A stretch of 20,183 nucleotides of DNA from Chloromonas sp. AAM2 (lineage: Eukaryota; Chlorophyta; Chlorophyceae; Chlamydomonadales; Chlamydomonadaceae), in NCBI GenBank assembly GCA_004335635.1, contig QAXH01000383.1:1-20183 (forward strand), read 5' to 3'. Made by a program: the position numbers and the translations under genes. Within the stretch, counting starts at the first letter, position 1; the number at the start of each line of letters is the position of its first letter. The notes under the pieces are model-generated. The model searched no databases. It was given only the letters and a program-made list of their open reading frames with translations, and was not told the origin of the DNA. Shown piece by piece: positions 12,601 to 20,172 of the stretch.

Positions 12601-14953
12601 GGCCCACCTCACTGGCCTGAGACGACACAATTAACACCAGGAAGGGCAGTTCATTGTCAAGCTACGATGCTTGAAGTCACTGTTGTCAGTGTGGCAGTTC
12701 ACAAGTCTCCAGTCATCCATCCTAGAGCAGCTTCAGAAAGCGACAGCAGAATTGATCTGCACAGAGCCACATCGAGTAGTACTCAGCCTGAGCTGCTTGT
12801 TGCACTGGCAGCCCCTTGTTGCGAACTATTCAAAAGTGTTGGGCTGCCTTTGCTCGGTTGCCCAAAGGCACCCATCCCCCTGATCGTTCCATTCAGCTCA
12901 CTTGCACCTTCAAGGGAGGCTCTGGCTCCCAAGTCAAACTCCTACAATCCGTGAATCTCTGCCTTCCTTGCTGCAGTGGTCAGCGTCCTCCTACATGCCT
13001 CCCATGTTTCACCCCAACATGCATCACCTGTGGTTGCAGGCTGGCGTCAAAGCCAACGTCCTCAATGGCGGTTTGCAAGTCGTCCAACGCCACAATCGCA
13101 GTGTTGAAATTGATTTCAGCAGTTTCTCCCAAGAGGCTGACTGCCACATCATGCACACCAGAAAGCCTGCAACAGATCACATCAGGAAGCTTGCTGCAGG
13201 TCAGCTTGCTTGCATTGCCATGGCATTCCCACAAACAGCTAGGTGATGCATGCATTGCTTGCAGCCATCTGTTTGCCTGCACATAAATGTGTGGCATCCT
13301 TAAACAACAGCAGAATGATGCAATCTTGTACGACAAGCGCATCACCCCCTTGCAAGTTCACTTACTTCTTGAGTGCACTCTCTAGCGTAGACACGCATGA
13401 GGCACACGTCATGCCCCCAACCCTGAAGGTAGCGTGCTGCAGCTTGAGTGGCACGGGGGGACCGGCCAGCCAGGTGCCGCTCAGGCCCAGAGAACCCAGC
13501 AGGCTGGTCACGCCTGACTTGAACGTCTGCATCACGGACACAGAACCAGGACTCAGGACTCAGGACTCAGAACCGAAACCAGCGAGATGGTGCACGGCCC
13601 GACTGCATCATACCACCATTGCATGGCATCACACTCATAAGGCCAGCGTGTTGCTGGTTGATTGAGTTCGTTTCTGAACCTCACCCGTGCCTACTCAGCA
13701 CACCCAAAGTAATTATGCCACAAGTGCCAGTTAGGCTTGCGTGGTCCAAGCTGAGCCCACCCATGCCTACTCAGTCCACTGCCTCCCACCTGTGTCCATG
13801 CAGCATCATCGCTTGAGGTTACAGAGGGAGTGGCTGGGCCGTTGTTCCTTGAGCGCACAGGGACAGCAGCTGTGGGTGGCACCTGTGGGGCCGAATGGCG
13901 TGAGACCTGCAAGCATGGCCAAGTGACAGCGACGTTTGTATGCATCGTGTGTGTCTTGAACACTGCATGGCCTGCAAGGCCCAGTCTAATGAATAGCGCT
14001 GGAGAACCCTGCTGAACTTCAACATTGCCTGCATAACAATTCGCCCATCCTGGCATGCCTCATCCAAGCACACATGTAGGGCTCTGAACCAGTGCTGAGC
14101 ACAAAACTGTCTGCCGACACTTAACTAGTGGATTCTCTTCCGGCGGCGCTTTTTTAAGCTACTGAGGTATCCATGCAGTGCCAATCAAGGCAGCCGTACC
14201 GTTTGCCATTTACCGCTAATGTCCTATCCGGTGCAAGTGATGCCCACCTGTAAATCCAGATGCGACCCATCCGGGTCTAGCCGCATGCCAGTAACTCCCA
14301 GGTCTGCATGCTGGACCAGGAGCTCCTGTGCTAGACGCTCACGTAGGCTGGCCATGCCCTCCTGCCCGGCCTCCTCAGCTGCACCTGGAACTGCTTTGGC
14401 ACCAGCAGCACAGCAGCTGCTGGCTGTAGTTGGCACCTTTCCTATAGCTTGGCTGCTTGGTGGTGCAGGGCTTTGGGTTTGCATGCAGCAATCAGGGCTG
14501 GCAAAGGGAGGCTGGCTTTGGCCTGCTGCTGCACCTTGTGCGTTGTTTTCAAGGCGTACTCTGAAGTTGGGCACCCATGGCTCTTTGAGAGAGGGTACCT
14601 GCAGGCATTGGATTCAGGGAAAGCACAACTGCTGGCGATCTGCACGGCCCGACCTTTGGGTCAAGGTGAATCATGGGGTGTTCATTCTAAGCCATGCAAG
14701 GATTCTTGAGGGCATCTGCACATCATGTGTCCACCAACTGCCAGCATCTCACCCTTTTGAGCAGTTCAGGATCATTGCACTTGCAGTCCTCACAATCGCA
14801 TTGGCACATCCTGATGACCTGAGGCATCGTCATTGGAGCCGTGGCCCCAGGTTCAATGCCCTCGGGGTTGCGCATTACGATTTGCGCACACGTGCATGAC
14901 GATGCGTCTTTGCATGTGCACGTCTTGCTGGCAGCGCAGCAAGCCGATGCCAT
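3648..14953 (-). CDS. P1B-1 type copper(I)-transporting ATPase (ATP7/CCC2/RAN1-like), 23 exons
   Basis: This pump exports Cu(I) from the cytosol, in plants and fungi into the secretory pathway, driven by ATP. Exons: 14953-14753, 14598-14248, 13906-13790, 13526-13366, 13166-13028, 12616-12485, 12141-12036, 11795-11675, 11407-11329, 10920-10798, 10416-10227, 9856-9716, 9456-9380, 9164-9075, 8756-8664, 8323-8155, 7706-7118, 6903-6833, 6409-6211, 5680-5538, 5332-4678, 4193-4110, 3797-3648 (TGA). All introns are GT-AG and phases match, except that exon 20 needs one extra base. The product is about 1,393 residues, against about 1,000 for plant RAN1. Visible motifs: GMTCASC at 261-267 and 336-342, TGES at 620-623, CPC at 736-738, DKTGT at 780-784 (phosphorylated Asp780), SEHPLA near 877, GRG and IGN nucleotide-site residues, TGD near 1046, GDGIND near 1277. 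YN in TM7 and MALSS in TM8 mark Cu(I) specificity. ATG 14953 sits in a strong ACCATGG context. The exon 8 acceptor could instead be about 27 nt upstream, and exon 3 is symmetric and could be skipped. Confidence 0.93.
4678..5332 (-). other. ATPase exon 21: hinge motif GDGIND with about 140-residue insertion
   Basis: The exon reads [14 protein letters not shown], then [15 protein letters not shown], which resembles the family 'aevlP.dK...v..L' block. About 140 residues rich in Gly, Ala, Pro and Glu follow, before [22 protein letters not shown] and VVLMRNNLE. In RAN1-type pumps the two blocks are about ten residues apart. The inserted part has no motif I recognise; it includes an acidic [17 protein letters not shown] stretch. 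The frame is open across all 218 codons. Confidence 0.85.
5538..5680 (-). other. ATPase exon 20 with a one-base reading-frame break
   Basis: The exon begins by completing an Arg codon and reads [22 protein letters not shown], the expected segment after TGD. It must then move to another frame to read [13 protein letters not shown] and reach the donor CCCTG|GTGCGTC at 5538 in phase 2. Every AG tested at the start of exon 21 also requires phase 2. One extra base near 5613-5614 would restore the frame and give the expected VLP. The uninterrupted frame runs [10 protein letters not shown] and stops after 5500. An alternative donor at 5493 has the same phase. Confidence 0.6.
6049..6138. repeat. Diverged direct repeat in ATPase intron 19
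   Basis: A segment of about 31 bp beginning cagtgttg and ending ccatg-c/t-cacgccg recurs 58 bp later with about five mismatches. The rest of this 530-base intron shows nothing I recognise. Confidence 0.6.
7118..8756 (-). other. ATPase exons 15-17: CPC transport helix, phosphorylation site and nucleotide-binding domain
   Basis: Exon 15 (8756-8664) is TM5 ([20 protein letters not shown]). Exon 16 (8323-8155) carries [20 protein letters not shown], the Cu(I) transport motif, and ends LIK. Exon 17 (7706-7118) starts with the phosphorylation motif [16 protein letters not shown] roughly 60-residue Ala/Pro/Asn-rich loop follows, then [14 protein letters not shown], where the His contacts ATP. A second Gly-rich loop precedes [10 protein letters not shown]. 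The low-complexity loops make the nucleotide domain longer than in plant RAN1, but key residues are present. Confidence 0.92.
8628..8648. repeat. Short AC microsatellite in ATPase intron 15
   Basis: Seven AC units are followed by gcacaca, close to the donor of exon 15 (GAG|GTATGTGTGGG). The minus-strand intron is therefore GT-rich just after its 5' splice site. Confidence 0.85.
8784..8950. repeat. Minisatellite of about 59 bp, three partial copies, in ATPase intron 14
   Basis: The segment cctggctctgcaggtggc, continuing tatgttgga, starts at 8819 and again at 8878 (period 59). A shortened copy with ctctgttgaa starts at 8926. The sequence before copies 1 and 2 (ggtg-g/a-gaac, gaggcagtgc-like) is also shared. 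Confidence 0.8.
9075..9856 (-). other. ATPase exons 12-14: actuator domain with TGES loop
   Basis: Exon 12 (9856-9716) reads [20 protein letters not shown] and NVDESMIT. Exon 13 (9456-9380) continues GESMPVSK, so the TGES dephosphorylation loop is split by the intron between Thr and Glu, within the Gly codon. Exon 14 (9164-9075) ends [10 protein letters not shown], the usual lead into TM5. Exons 10 and 11 upstream (10920-10798, 10416-10227) hold [10 protein letters not shown] and [15 protein letters not shown], the conserved membrane and linker segments before the actuator. Confidence 0.9.
12036..13526 (-). other. ATPase exons 4-7: two heavy-metal-associated (HMA) copper-binding domains
   Basis: Exons 4 and 5 (13526-13366, 13166-13028) form the first domain: [16 protein letters not shown], continuing into [18 protein letters not shown] and [11 protein letters not shown]. 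Exons 6 and 7 (12616-12485, 12141-12036) form the second: [31 protein letters not shown] and [12 protein letters not shown]. In this family each GMTCASC binds one Cu(I) delivered by an Atx1-type chaperone. In each domain an intron falls between the CxxC half and the second half, after the first helix in domain 1 and after the second strand in domain 2. Confidence 0.92.
13548..13570. repeat. Three-copy 7-bp tandem repeat in ATPase intron 3
   Basis: The unit aggactc is repeated three times without change, about 25 bp upstream of the exon 4 acceptor on the minus strand. Confidence 0.85.
13790..14598 (-). other. ATPase exons 2-3: low-complexity N-terminal linker
   Basis: Exon 2 (14598-14248, 117 codons) and exon 3 (13906-13790, 39 codons) are both phase 0 at each end. 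They are rich in Ala, Pro, Ser and Gln. The end of exon 2 ([12 protein letters not shown] ... [19 protein letters not shown]) has the helix-then-strand pattern of the second half of a heavy-metal-associated domain but no CxxC, so it may be a degenerate metal-binding domain. Exon 3 has no recognisable motif. Confidence 0.55.
14753..14953 (-). other. ATPase exon 1: cysteine-rich, metallothionein-like N-terminus
   Basis: The 67 residues contain 11 cysteines in two clusters: C5, C6, C12, C14, C20, C22 and C50, C52, C54, C57, C59. Several are CxC pairs, and the second cluster reads [12 protein letters not shown]. Such CxC spacing is typical of metallothioneins and suggests Cu(I) binding; this is inference. 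The exon ends in phase 0 at ELLKR|GTGAGA, and exon 2 begins in phase 0 at CTGCAG|GTACCC, so the join is open. It is not a standard MxCxxC domain. A separate small gene is possible, but no stop separates it from exon 2. Confidence 0.65.
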
Positions 14954-15305
14954 GGTGTGGTTCGCCGGAGTGCCCCGACAGCACGACGATAAGCGCTGAT
15001 TGACAACCGCTTTCCACAGGAACTGTGCGATCTAGAACCACTTGGGCAGAGGATCTGTACCACGCATTCACAACGTTGCAAAGACGTGCCAAACACGCAA
15101 GCCGGCGGATTCAAATTTAAAAGATATGAATAAGTACACCAGTAACACTCCATTAACAGGATCGACATCCTGTCAGGGTTCTTGAGTTGTCATTCCGAAT
15201 TCTGAGGACGTTTCTAACCGCATCAACTGATCATGATTTTCGCGCTTTACGTCCTCCCAGCACACATGGAAGACACTGTTGAAGACCATCATAGCACGGT
15301 ACGTA
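14954..15305 (-). promoter_or_regulatory. Probable promoter and 5' leader region of the copper ATPase gene
   Basis: This is the DNA directly upstream of ATG 14953. An AT-rich stretch at about 15111-15131 (TATCTTTTAAATTT on the minus strand) could include a TATA-like element 160-180 nt from the ATG. GTAC, the core of algal copper-response elements bound by CRR1-type SBP factors, occurs at 15057-15060, 15134-15137 and 15299-15302. Three copies in about 350 bases is only about twice chance, so a role is inference. Confidence 0.25.
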
Positions 15306-15816
15306 ATGTGCTGTCTGATTGAGGTGTGAAGTATCTGCCCTGCCATCAAAGGAGTAGGCCACGTCTGCTGTGTCAACAAGTCAACCACTTGCTAGCAGTA
15401 GTTTCGAGCTCATGATGGACAGTGGCTTCCCGTTCACCCACCCAGCAGGGCTTACTTTTACTTTTACACACTGAGGCCTCTTTCCAAGGCGCCTGGTTAA
15501 CGAGCCGTGATTGGAAGCTACGGGCTTAAGTAAGCAGACAGCCTGCTGACTTCCACCGAGTGGTTTGTGGTCGCGTCTTGTAATACCGATAGTTGCATGT
15601 GTGGAATAAAATGTGACATGCTGGTGCATCACACAACGGGGTGTAGCAAGACAAAGGACATACACTCCTGCTACCACGTGTCAAACCAGCCCCTTCCTGA
15701 CACACACTCCGCCCCTTTAAGGCACCCACCTCGCCAGAAGACGCTTTCACTCCTGTGCCTGAGCCTGTGCCTCCGCCCGTGCCGCCGCTGCAAACACATG
15801 CACACAACAGTTTCAT

Positions 15817-15949
15817 TGGTATACCATGCTCAACAAGTTACACCTTTGTGAGCCGCATCGATGCGTAGCATTGCCTGTACTCCCCAGTTACGCAATGCTA
15901 CGCATCGATGCGGCTCACAAAGGTGTAATTTGGTGAGCATGGTATACCA
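15817..15949. repeat. Long hairpin: 57-bp inverted repeat with 17-nt loop
   Basis: The left arm is 15818-15874 and the right arm 15892-15948. 55 of 57 positions pair, and one more pair extends each end. The arms share ccgcatcgatgcg and tgtgagc, and the loop is ctgtactccccagttac. Both ends carry ggtatacc, itself a palindrome. A small foldback transposon (MITE), a small-RNA precursor or a cruciform site are all possible. I see no clear target-site duplication and no coding potential in the element. Confidence 0.92.
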
Positions 15950-16296
15950 TCAGCACACCTCCTTAGCACCCTTTAGCATTAGGCCTAGCACATCTCCTTA
16001 GCAGCGCTTGCAGAGAAACGCTTACGTGGAGTTTTGAACTTGCCACCTCTGCGATACACCTGTTCAACACCTTGTAACCTTACCTTGACTCTGCGGTAAC
16101 GAACTTGCACTTGTGTGTTAAATGTACCAGCGTGTACCGCGTTTTCGTCGTTTTTATTGGCGTTTTGGGCCAGCTGCGTGCTGTTTGGTCCCCCAGCCCG
16201 TGCCTGGTTTGCTGTGGGTGGTGTGTGTGCTTCCGGTTACGAGCCCTGTCTTGGCTCACGTGCCTCCCTTTCCTGCCTCACCCCTTGGCTGCTCGG

Positions 16297-17055
16297 CTGT
16301 TGTTGTTGTTTACATGGCCTTCAGTCCGGGGAGGACTGCTCAGCAGGGACAAGGGGAGAAGGAAAATAGGGCTGTGCCTGGTGGGATTCGGTTCCTTGTT
16401 TGTTGGGGCTGCGTGTATGCATGGGCCTGCGGCAAACTCAGCTGGTAGCCTTAATTCTGAATTGGGTTGTAGCATGCAGCAGGTGCTCCGGAGATGTTAA
16501 CTGATGCATCGTGCACATACAGATGGGGTGGTGGTTGTTTAGCTTGTTCCTGCTTGTGCCTCTGCGCCTGTCCTTTCAGTAATGCGTTTCCTCCTGCACC
16601 GACGGGCACAGGTGCACAGCCCCGGCTTCTTTTGCGGGTATCTCCGCCTTCTAGGGCAGGCCCTGAGACCTGGTGCTTGCTTTTGCCTGCTCTCCTGGCG
16701 TTTGCTTACATAGGCAGCCGACCAATGATGACCATGAAACGGGCGCCAACCCTAACGCATGCATGAAATATGTGTCCTAGCAAAGGCAGACAGGAGAATC
16801 CTAGCCGCACAGTAGCACCAATAACACACATTCCTACCTGCGTTGCCATTCTACAGCATACAGTGTCTGCCCTTAGTCGCTTTAGAGTTGAGTACTGGCA
16901 GGTAACACAGTCTTCTGGAAATTGTTCAAGTTGACTTTGCTGTTGTTGACAAGGGGGCAGTGGTGACCAGTAGGTTACCGCCAATTTCCCTCTCCCTTGC
17001 CCCCGCTGAGCAGTCCTCCCCGGACTGAAGGCCAAGTCAACAACAACAACAACAG
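16297..17055. mobile_element. Pair of about 70-bp inverted repeats, possible terminal repeats of a mobile element
   Basis: The left arm 16297-16364 and right arm 16985-17055 are inverted copies sharing ggccttcagtccggggagga and ctgctcagc. They differ in the number of TTG units and by a few bases. About 620 bp lie between them. No transposase motif is visible in the spacer, so a non-autonomous element is the simplest reading. The arms may extend as a weaker match toward 16280 and 17070. Confidence 0.5.
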
Positions 17056-17396
17056 CATGCAGAGGGCAGAGCATGCTAATGCCCACGGGTCACAAAGACC
17101 AACACAAGAGTTGACAAATGCAATGCGTGCAAGCCCTACATGCGTGCATGAAGCCTGTGTTCAGCGTGGTTCAGAGTCTCCTAGCCGGACAGGGTGAGGC
17201 AGGATCTACAACCCCTTTTAGCATTCCGGAACATTCTGAAGCAGACCATGAAAACAGAGGCAGGCCCGTCCAACAAGCACGTAAAGCTGTTTTCAGTTGG
17301 CAAAACTTTGTTCAGACTGTGCAGATCAGCAAAGCCGCTGCAACGTGCTTTTTGTAAAACTCAAACCCAATTGTACGCCTATTCACCGCTTCGCAT

Positions 17397-17657
17397 ATGC
17401 AGATTACTCGTACAACACACACACTGCAGGCCCAGGTGGAGTGGGCCATAAGACCTGTGACGTCCCTCAGATACATGTGGCTTAGGGCTGACCATGTGGT
17501 GACCCAGTTGGAGCTATCACAGCACATCAGAGACAACAAGGAGCAGGCGGCTCGCAAGGCAGCAGCCGCCAAGAGGACAGCTGATAGGAAAGCGGCCAAG
17601 GCCTTAGAAGATGTTGATTTGAACGTCCAGCCCAAGCCCAAGAAGCTGGAGCTTTAA
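17397..17657 (+). CDS. Possible coding exon, Lys/Ala-rich C-terminus (unrecognised)
   Basis: The reading frame ends at TAA 17655-17657. It contains QVEWAIRPVTSLRY, then DHVVTQLELSQHIRDNKEQA, an ARKAAAAKRTADRKAAKALE stretch that would form a charged helix, and PKPKKLEL at the end. Third codon positions in the Ala/Lys part favour G and C, as in the real exons nearby. Possible acceptors TATGCAG (about 17403) and CACTGCAG (about 17430) lie just upstream, but I could not link an earlier exon with confidence. I do not recognise a family, and it may be a remnant of a mobile element. Confidence 0.25.
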   Translation: MQITRTTHTLQAQVEWAIRPVTSLRYMWLRADHVVTQLELSQHIRDNKEQAARKAAAAKRTADRKAAKALEDVDLNVQPKPKKLEL

Positions 17658-18372
17658 CCTGTATGGACTTGGCGTGGTTGGGCCCAGATGTGGTTGGGCC
17701 CAGATACATGTTAGTTGGGAAGTTATGATGGCAGAAACGCATGGGTACAATAGGAACGGTTTCCTGACTTCCAAACGCTTCCATTATTCAGGCATTGCTC
17801 AACTCAGGCCCAAATTTCACGAGCACATGACAGACATTAAGGGCTACAGTGGCTGGCTCTATTACCAAACGCTTTCTACTACATAACGTGGATGATGGTT
17901 GATGCCCTTGCCTTTTCACGTCTCAACTGGTGCCACAAGCACAGCTTCAATAATTGAACAGCTCGTGTTTCCGCTTTCATGGCGCATCTGTTTCCCTGTT
18001 CCAACTACTTGTTTGTGCCAGTGCCAGCCACATGGCGCAGCTCTATATCCGAACACGGCTTCCAACGGAAGTACAGGCAATCAATCAACCGACTTCTTGG
18101 ACACATGTTGCAGTTCAGACGCTAGAGTATGTATGGGTGGTCTCAGCTCTTGTCTGTGTGTTGTCTACGCTGGAAAGTGCAGTTGCAAGGGGGGGGGGAT
18201 AGGGATAGTATATTGGTGGTGCCAGCTGGGATCACAGAACTGGTGCCTGCTGCTGAGCCTGTACAGTCGGGGACCCAGATAACAAACGGTAATGAATACA
18301 CCAGCCTGGTTGGCACGGTTGGCACTCCTGGTTGGCTGACTGGTTGGCCGGTCCCGGTTGGCTGGTTAGGTT
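17658..18372. other. Stretch without a supported gene
   Basis: Nothing here has convincing splice sites or motifs. It includes a run of nine G at about 18190-18198 and the GGTTGGC repeat at 18308-18370, just past the end of the Fic reading frame. Confidence 0.5.
18308..18370. repeat. Degenerate GGTTGGC repeat cluster
   Basis: Five copies of ggttggc are spaced by 4-8 bases and end in ggttagg. From about 18398 to 18443 the complementary words ccaacc and gctaacc occur four times, so the two halves could pair imperfectly. The Fic reading frame ends in the gap between them. Confidence 0.75.
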
Positions 18373-19226
18373 TCAATTGGTTTTCCAGATCAGGTCCCAA
18401 CCACCAGCGCCCAACCGTGGGCTAACCATGCCGGCTAACCAGGCCGACCACCCCTGTAACATTCCGAGGCACATCAGCTGTCGCAGCACGTTGTAATAAT
18501 GCTGGCGTGTCTTGCTGTGTCCATTTGACATGTGAAGCAGGAACGGCTCGCCTGCTGCAAGTGCTGCGAATGCTGCCAGCAGCCTGCACATGTGCCCGTT
18601 GCCGTTGGCGAATGGATGCAGTGTCACAAACCGATATAGCAGGTCAGCTGCCAGGCTGTAGCTGGAATGCTGCTTGCTGCTAAGCATGGTGTTGAAGTCT
18701 TTGACAATCTCATGCAGCCGGTCAGATATGATGAACGCCTCTGGATACACATACCCTGTGCGTGAGTGTGCTGCTGACGTGCGAAACTCCCCAGCAGGCA
18801 GGAACTGCCCGTTTTTCACAGCTCCCCACATCATGAGCTTGTGTGCCATGCAAATGCTGTCCACCGTCAGGGGCACCTTGGGTGGCCAGCACAGGTACTG
18901 AGTGGCCATGCTGAACTGCAGCAGCTGCTGTCTAGTCTCCACAGTACTCCCTCATCCCTCTGCTGGCCAGATCTGCTGCTGTGGGCCGTGCACAAATTCA
19001 TACTCCTTGCTGGCCATCAATTGCTCTTCCAGCATCTTGTACGTTTGAAAGTCTTCGTAACCGCCTGGCAGTGTGCGCTCCAGCTTGTTGGCCATGAATA
19101 CAAAGGCTAGCAGGCTGCGCTTGCTGAACATCTGCATGGCTGAGTGGTGCTTGAGCTGGTGTCGTGCATTCTCAATGGCCGTGGTCATGTCAACAGGCGT
19201 CTCGTCATCGTCCCACCATGGTATTC
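18373..19226 (-). CDS. Fic-domain protein (putative AMP-transferase family) with altered Fic motif
   Basis: Fic proteins usually transfer AMP or another nucleotide part to a hydroxyl side chain of a target protein. The exon starts after acceptor TTCATGCAG|GAATACC in phase 1. It reads IPWWDDDETPVDMTTAIENA and FVFMANKLERTLPGG, the first helices. TVDSICMAHKLMMWG (the helix before the flap), FRTS and GYVYPEA follow, then the core HPFANGNGHMCR (18618-18583) and LLAAFAALAAGEPF. The usual core is HPFx[D/E]GNGRxxR; here the acidic residue is Asn and the first Arg is His. The Ser/Thr of the inhibitory [ST]xxxE[GN] motif is also absent. A TGA (18954-18952) interrupts the frame between the two halves. 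The true C-terminal end is uncertain, because the last 20 or so residues run toward a repeat. Confidence 0.72.
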
Positions 19227-19310
19227 CTGCATGAACATGAGAAAAGTAAACTGAGCTTCCTGGGCACACGCGATGCTGTGAGCGTATGACAGATCACAAA
19301 GGCGCATGGG

Positions 19311-19356
19311 CTTAGGGGTTAGGGTTAGGGTTTAGGCCCAAGCCCTAACCCCTGGG
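19311..19356. repeat. Interstitial telomere-like repeat with inverted second half
   Basis: The plus strand reads ttaggggttagggttagggtttagg, about four variant units of the TTAGGG/TTTAGGG type. A short spacer follows, then the inverted words ccctaacccc. It lies in the putative intron before the Fic exon. The sequence continues for 0.8 kb beyond, so this is not a chromosome end as assembled. Confidence 0.85.
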
Positions 19357-19381
19357 ACGGATGTGAGTGAACGTCACGAAC

Positions 19382-19535
19382 CCTGGAGGCACGCGGATTT
19401 CCTCGACTCAAGCTCAAGCACGCGATGCACCGTGATGCAGGCAGTCACCGGCTGGCTGCGAGCACAGCAGAGAACGTGGCCACCGACTTTGAAAGGCATG
19501 CCCGTGCATAGACATGGATAGCCTGCGTATGGCAT
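19382..19535 (-). CDS. Possible first exon of the Fic gene
   Basis: From ATG 19535 the frame reads MPYAGYPCLCTGMPFKVGGH and later ITVHRVLELESRKSACLQ. It ends with one base of a codon before GTTCGT, and the Fic exon at 19226 starts with the two bases needed (phase 1). The donor is not a good match to the GTGAGT-type donors used by the other gene, and the exon shows no Fic features. The frame stays open upstream to a TAG near 19602. It may instead be non-coding leader sequence. Confidence 0.3.
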
Positions 19536-19602
19536 GGTATTCAGGCCACACTCGAGTTGAGCCACAAGATGGTGCAACCGCACCTTCACAAGCTCCTAGC
19601 CC

Positions 19603-20120
19603 TAGGTCCACAGCTGTACACCGCGAGCAACACGAAACGACACTCTGATAGTTGCGAATTCAAGGTGGCGACGTCGTCGTGTCTTTGCAAGGTGTCGTCA
19701 AAAAAGCACATTCGGTTGTAAGCGGCTGGTGGTTCCAACCCTGGTTAGCGACTGGACTAAACTGAACTAAAAAAAAGTTTTCTGGGACTGTAAGTTTCGT
19801 GTGATGAGTGGGAGGTGTCGTCACAGCAGTGGTCCGACCACTGAGTCAGTATATGTCTTACATCACCACACCCAGTCAACCCCAGTCACCACCATGCACC
19901 AGCAACGGGCCTTAGTGGGGCACTGGACACTGACTCAACACCGTCTTTACACACACGCCACCACACTGGTTCCAGCGGTGTTCACAAGGATTGTCCCAGG
20001 ACTGCGGTGGGTTCCAGTGCAGGATACTCAGTTTGTCCCAGAACTGGCAAACTTCTTTTTTTTTAGTTGACTACCCACCATGCACCCTCACATGTCAATT
20101 ACAGGATATGCGCTGCCCTG
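19603..20120. other. Upstream flank of the Fic gene, no gene seen
   Basis: I see no exon with motif or splice support on either strand. There is a run of A at 19769-19776 and a run of T at 20056-20064. The plus-strand open frame at 19801-20070 is repetitive in His, Thr and Pro and looks non-coding. Confidence 0.5.
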
Positions 20121-20172
20121 TTCGGATTTCGGATATCACTGTCCAATTGGACAGTGATATCCGAAATCCGAA
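20121..20172. repeat. Perfect 52-bp palindrome near the window end
   Basis: The arms are 26 bp (20121-20146 and 20147-20172) with no loop and no mismatch, centred on ccaattgg. They are bounded by ttcggatttcgg and its complement. The following bases (aagccgaaattc) repeat the ccgaaa theme, so the palindrome may begin a longer array outside the window. Confidence 0.95.

Larger units (their letters stand above)
14954..17396. other. Gene-poor region with inverted-repeat elements
   Basis: Beyond the ATPase promoter I see no exon I can support. Open frames here (for example minus 15388-15173 and plus 16105-16500) lack splice context or family motifs. The region contains the long hairpin at 15817-15949 and the spaced inverted repeat at 16297-17055. 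From about 16100 to 16400 the plus strand is rich in G and T and unlike the flanks, which suggests inserted DNA. Confidence 0.5.

Noticed and set aside
15173..15388. Minus-strand open frame ending MTTQEP, possible upstream exon of the ATPase
   Set aside because: No splice donor joins it to exon 1, and the ATG at 14953 already has a strong context.
16105..16500. Plus-strand open frame of 131 codons with hydrophobic stretches
   Set aside because: It overlaps the left inverted-repeat arm and a G/T-rich tract that makes Cys/Leu/Val-rich frames by chance. No family motif is present.
17674..17886. Plus-strand open frame of 70 codons after the Lys/Ala-rich exon
   Set aside because: There is no motif, no splice link and ordinary composition; length alone is not evidence.
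19728..19745. ggttccaaccc, resembling the B box of a tRNA gene
   Set aside because: No A box or cloverleaf stems can be drawn at the right distance, and one conserved base is wrong.
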